Shown here piece after piece: positions 61,666-64,000 of a stretch of 64,000 nt of DNA; position 1 is the stretch's first letter; every line of letters starts with the position of its first letter. The translations under genes were made by a program, and so were the position numbers. The DNA comes from Adlercreutzia sp. ZJ176. Lineage in GTDB: Bacteria; Actinomycetota; Coriobacteriia; Coriobacteriales; Eggerthellaceae. The stretch covers positions 1 to 64,000 of the forward strand of contig NZ_JAAKEC010000003.1 in assembly GCF_011038975.1 (NCBI RefSeq), read 5' to 3'. The notes under the pieces were generated by a model, which saw only the letters and a list, made by a program, of their open reading frames with translations, made no database searches and was not told the origin of the DNA.

Positions 61666-62257
61666 GCCCCTTCCGTGCAGTTGAAGGCGGGCAGCAGGCA
61701 GGCGTCGCCGTTGGCGACCATGACGCGCTTGAGGTCAGGGTCGAGCAGGATGGGCTCGAGGGCGTGGTAGCGCACCTGGGAGAGCATGCCCGCCTGGAGC
61801 AGGCTGTTCGCCAGCGTGCTCGCGACGCGCTGCGCGGTCGACTCCGACAGGCGCGCCCCCGGCTCGCGCTCAGCCTGGTAGCGAGCGAGAAACGCGCTCA
61901 TGTCAGCGCGCGTGAAGCGGTAGTCCAGCGTGCGGTAGCGCACGGCCACCTCGTCGAGCAGCAGGCGGTAGACGATGTCGAATACGCGCGCCATGCCGTA
62001 GAGGTTGGCCTGCGCGGCCTGGTCGTGCGCGCCACGCGCCACGAGCTCGACGAGTTCGTCCGACTGCAACGCGTCGAGCCGCCGCGCGCAGGCGCGTGCG
62101 ATGCGCGGAACGGAGTTGACGGTGGGATATTGGAAGAGGTTCTCGCCCTTGGCGAGGGACACGATCTCGGGAGTGCTCTTGCCTTGCAGCCGCAGCTCGG
62201 CCACAAGCCTCATCTCCCTTAGGAGGAAATGCTCTCTACTGAGAGACCCCCCCCCAT
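61662..62257 (-). CDS. brxA: BREX protein BrxA (DUF1819), start interrupted by a G9 tract
   Basis: The frame from 62246 downward encodes a typical BrxA of about 197 residues: SREHFLLREMRLVAELRLQG, ENLFQYPTVNSVPRIARACA, and a winged-helix C-terminus. BrxA is a small DNA-binding BREX component. The only well-placed start is ATG 62257, whose G begins a run of nine G. With nine, the ATG frame reads MGGGLSVESISS and stops; with ten (or seven) it enters the brxA frame. As sequenced the gene is therefore out of frame with its start, unless an internal ATG at 62213 is used, which would remove the first conserved helix. Confidence 0.85.
62247..62255 (-). repeat. nine-base poly-G tract at the start of brxA
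   Basis: Nine C residues on the plus strand, reading as ATGGGGGGGGGT on the coding strand. Homopolymer tracts of this length at the start of a gene are classic slipped-strand phase-variation sites. PglX of the Streptomyces Pgl system is known to vary through a G tract. Confidence 0.85.
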
Positions 62258-62321
62258 GACTGTTTCTTCGTTTAGCACCACAGCACCACTCCGCACGTGT
62301 TGAAGATGAGCATTCCTCACA

Positions 62322-62327
62322 ATTATA
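62322..62327 (-). promoter_or_regulatory. -10 element of the BREX operon promoter
   Basis: TATAAT on the minus strand, 65 bases before ATG 62257. It excludes the upstream in-frame ATG at 62348 as the start of brxA. The -35 region is weak. Confidence 0.6.
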
Positions 62328-62793
62328 GCGCACGAATCGGTTCCCCACCTAACAGCCTCCTGCTCAGTCTCGCCCGCGAAACCAACTCGCGTTCGCTCGA
62401 TGCCCAAAGCAGCTTGACGGCGCAAGACGCCCCCTGCCCGCAGGCAGACTGACGCTACAGCCGAGAAGAAGCTGCGATTTGAACGTTTAGTTTTAGGTAG
62501 CATAACCCGAGAAACGCGAATAATGTTGCGCAACAAATCGTGGCGCACGCAGGCACATCGCGCTGAATCAAGGGCTTGTTTCAGCGCTGTTCACGGCAAC
62601 GATAAGCGCAAAGAGGGGTCCTGGCTTCGCAAAAGAACGCGTATGCTTGCTTGGCGACTTTGGCGCGAAGGTCGCCTTCGCCCCGCGCGCCTCTTTCGCC
62701 CCGCGCGCTGCCTTCGCCTTGCGCGCCTCTTTCGCCCCGCGCGCCTCTTTCGCCCCGCGCGCCGGCTGCCTTCGCATCTTGCCCCTTCGCCGC
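62328..62793. other. gene-free region upstream of BREX with GC-rich tandem repeat
   Basis: No gene is supported. A 109-residue frame on the minus strand runs into the poly-G tract but lacks a binding site. Degenerate 18-bp units related to CTTTCGCCCCGCGCGCCT repeat five times at about 62673-62764, just past the stop of the DUF523 fusion gene. Confidence 0.5.
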
Positions 62794-63831
62794 TTAGAAG
62801 CGCCCCTGGGCGCCGCTCGTGTAGCGGGCGCGCACGATGTCATCGCGGATGATGCGGAACGCCTCGTCCTCGCCGCGGTCGGCGAGCAGGTGCAGCATGT
62901 ACTCGAGCAGGTTCGCCGTCTCGGGATGCATGGTGTAGCGGGCGCGTCCCTCCTCGTAGTACGCGAGCGCGCTCGCGTCGGTGTAGGCGTCGCCCTGGTA
63001 CACCTTGCAGGCGGCCACGCGGTCGCAGAACATCTCCACCACGTAGCGCGTGGGCATGGGCGCGCCCACGATGCGCCCGTCGCCCTTGCCGCGCACGTCG
63101 GTCCAGTACTCGTAGTGGTGGCGGTTGCGCCCCTTGTGGTGAAGCCACGCCTCGCAGAAGCCGCGCTCCTCGCGCTCGGCGGTGTTGGGGCTGCGCGTGC
63201 CCTGGTAATAGCGCATGCCCGTGCGAAACTCGGTGGGCGTGTACTTCGAGAGGTCGTGGAGGAGGCCCTGCTTGTAGAGCCCCACGCGGAAGCAGTGGCG
63301 CATGACCTGGATCTTGTGCGCGTTGATGGTGCGCAGGTGCCGGCGCGCCATGGAGAGGGTGCCGCGCGGCGGCTCATAGCGTTTTCCCAGATGGAGGGGG
63401 AGCTCCGCCTCGTCGATGACGAAGACGTTGCGGTCGCGCAGAAGCTTCGCGGTGACGCCGTAGCCGGGGCGCAGCGTGCCGGTGAACGTGCCGTCGTACA
63501 CCTGGCGGCTGCCGCACGAGGGGCTCTTCGCCTTGAGGACGGCCATGCGGCACCCCTCGCGCCGCATGAGCGCGAGCGTGGCCTCGGCGCCGCGCACGAA
63601 CGCGTCGGTGACGTCGGCGCCGTCGCGCGCCGTCACCTGCCAGCGCGCGCCCGCGTGCGTGATCTCGCTCGGCTCGCGCGGCGTGGGCAGGCCGCCCGCC
63701 ACCTCGGGGCAGACGGGGATCACCTCGACGTCATCGCGGTCGAGGAGGGCGAGGGCGGCCTCGCATGGCTTGGAGGCGCCGTCGTAGCGGCACGCCTGCC
63801 CCAGCAGACACGCGCTCACCGCCACCTTCAT
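62794..63831 (-). CDS. DUF523-DUF5662 fusion protein
   Basis: The 345-residue protein joins an N-terminal DUF523 domain (residues 1-150: VAVSACLLGQACRYDG, VCPEVAGGLPTPREPSEI, LKAKSPSCG with conserved Cys residues) to a C-terminal domain of about 165 residues with HCFRVGLYKQGLLHDLSKYTP, WLHHKGRNRHHYEYW and RYTMHPETANLLEY, a His/Asp pattern like HD-type hydrolases (DUF5662). Function unknown. ATG 63831 begins the family core; upstream sequence is low complexity. It precedes the BREX promoter in the same direction. Confidence 0.85.
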   Translation of the reverse strand: MKVAVSACLLGQACRYDGASKPCEAALALLDRDDVEVIPVCPEVAGGLPTPREPSEITHAGARWQVTARDGADVTDAFVRGAEATLALMRREGCRMAVLKAKSPSCGSRQVYDGTFTGTLRPGYGVTAKLLRDRNVFVIDEAELPLHLGKRYEPPRGTLSMARRHLRTINAHKIQVMRHCFRVGLYKQGLLHDLSKYTPTEFRTGMRYYQGTRSPNTAEREERGFCEAWLHHKGRNRHHYEYWTDVRGKGDGRIVGAPMPTRYVVEMFCDRVAACKVYQGDAYTDASALAYYEEGRARYTMHPETANLLEYMLHLLADRGEDEAFRIIRDDIVRARYTSGAQGRF

Positions 63832-63953
63832 GCGCGGCTTGCACGGCCTGCGCGGCCCCCCGTGCGATGCCGCCTCCCGTGATGTCACCTGACGCAACCC
63901 TCCGCCTTCCGCTCATCCGAAGCCCTGTCGTACCGTGCCGATGGTAGCACAAA

Positions 63954-63986
63954 GCGGGGGCGTGCGCTCCAGGCGCACGCCCCCGC
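63954..63986. terminator. 13-bp perfect GC-rich inverted repeat
   Basis: GCGGGGGCGTGCG (63954-63966) pairs perfectly with 63974-63986 around a seven-base loop. No U-tract. It may end a transcript entering from beyond the window. Confidence 0.55.
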
Positions 63987-64000
63987 CCTTGCCAGCGAAG

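Noticed and set aside
62219-62548. 109-residue frame leading into the brxA poly-G tract
   Set aside because: It has no ribosome binding site and spans the -10 element; only its last in-frame ATG (62257) is relevant to brxA.
62568-62793. Lys/Ala-rich repeat protein encoded past the DUF523 gene
   Set aside because: It is a frame-shifted reading of GC-rich tandem repeats after the true stop codon of the fusion gene.

Overview
The window is most likely chromosomal DNA of a GC-rich actinobacterium of class Coriobacteriia (Eggerthellaceae-like). This rests on the strongly GC-rich codon usage, the whiA-yvcK-rapZ-uvrC cluster, the galactofuranose-type glycosyltransferase/Glf pair and the overall gene content. 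The species is not determined. Most of the window is a housekeeping backbone interrupted by two accessory regions, at about 2.0-6.5 kb and 46.7-62.3 kb.

0-6.8 kb: an AAA/DUF4143 ATPase preceded by 23-bp iterons, then an AT-rich island bounded by two 119-bp direct repeats. The island holds a decayed nuclease-like gene, a three-gene operon (MT-A70 adenine methyltransferase, an unknown soluble protein, a four-helix membrane protein), a divergent BglII/BstYI-family restriction endonuclease and the 3' end of a tyrosine recombinase. Two AGATCT sites lie between the divergent restriction and modification genes.

6.8-31.5 kb: a tight minus-strand operon ileS-lspA-rluD-hemH-coaBC-vsr; degV; an orphan HigA antitoxin with a relic of its toxin; a lipoprotein; dinB; coaX; glycosyltransferase and glf; pta and ackA; HIT; xseAB; a zinc peptidase; rnd; a lipid kinase; and terC under a yybP-ykoY type manganese riboswitch. 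Palindromic dispersed repeats fill several intergenic gaps.

31.7-46.4 kb: a Coriobacteria-type membrane protein, a repeat-rich intergenic region, tRNA-Gly/Cys/Gly, tRNA-Val, a cation efflux protein, tRNA-Leu, secG, and the glycolytic run gap-(small ORF)-pgk-tpiA-gpmI, then whiA-yvcK-rapZ-uvrC.

46.5-62.3 kb: a complete type 1 BREX phage-defence locus on the minus strand (brxA, brxB, brxC, pglX, pglZ, brxL). It has two striking features. First, brxA begins with an ATG running into nine consecutive G residues; as sequenced the ATG is out of frame with the rest of brxA and would be in frame with ten, so the whole operon may be phase variable. Second, pglX is divided into an 855-residue N-terminal ORF and a 322-residue C-terminal ORF by about 2.4 kb. 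That insert carries a HEPN-motif protein in the operon direction and, on the opposite strand, a DUF3800 gene preceded by its own promoter and a structured RNA made of two 51-bp repeats with a compensatory base change, plus a 41-residue membrane peptide resembling a type I toxin. The insert looks like a compact nested defence or toxin-antitoxin module; it is the most interesting object in the window. A DUF523-DUF5662 fusion gene closes the window.
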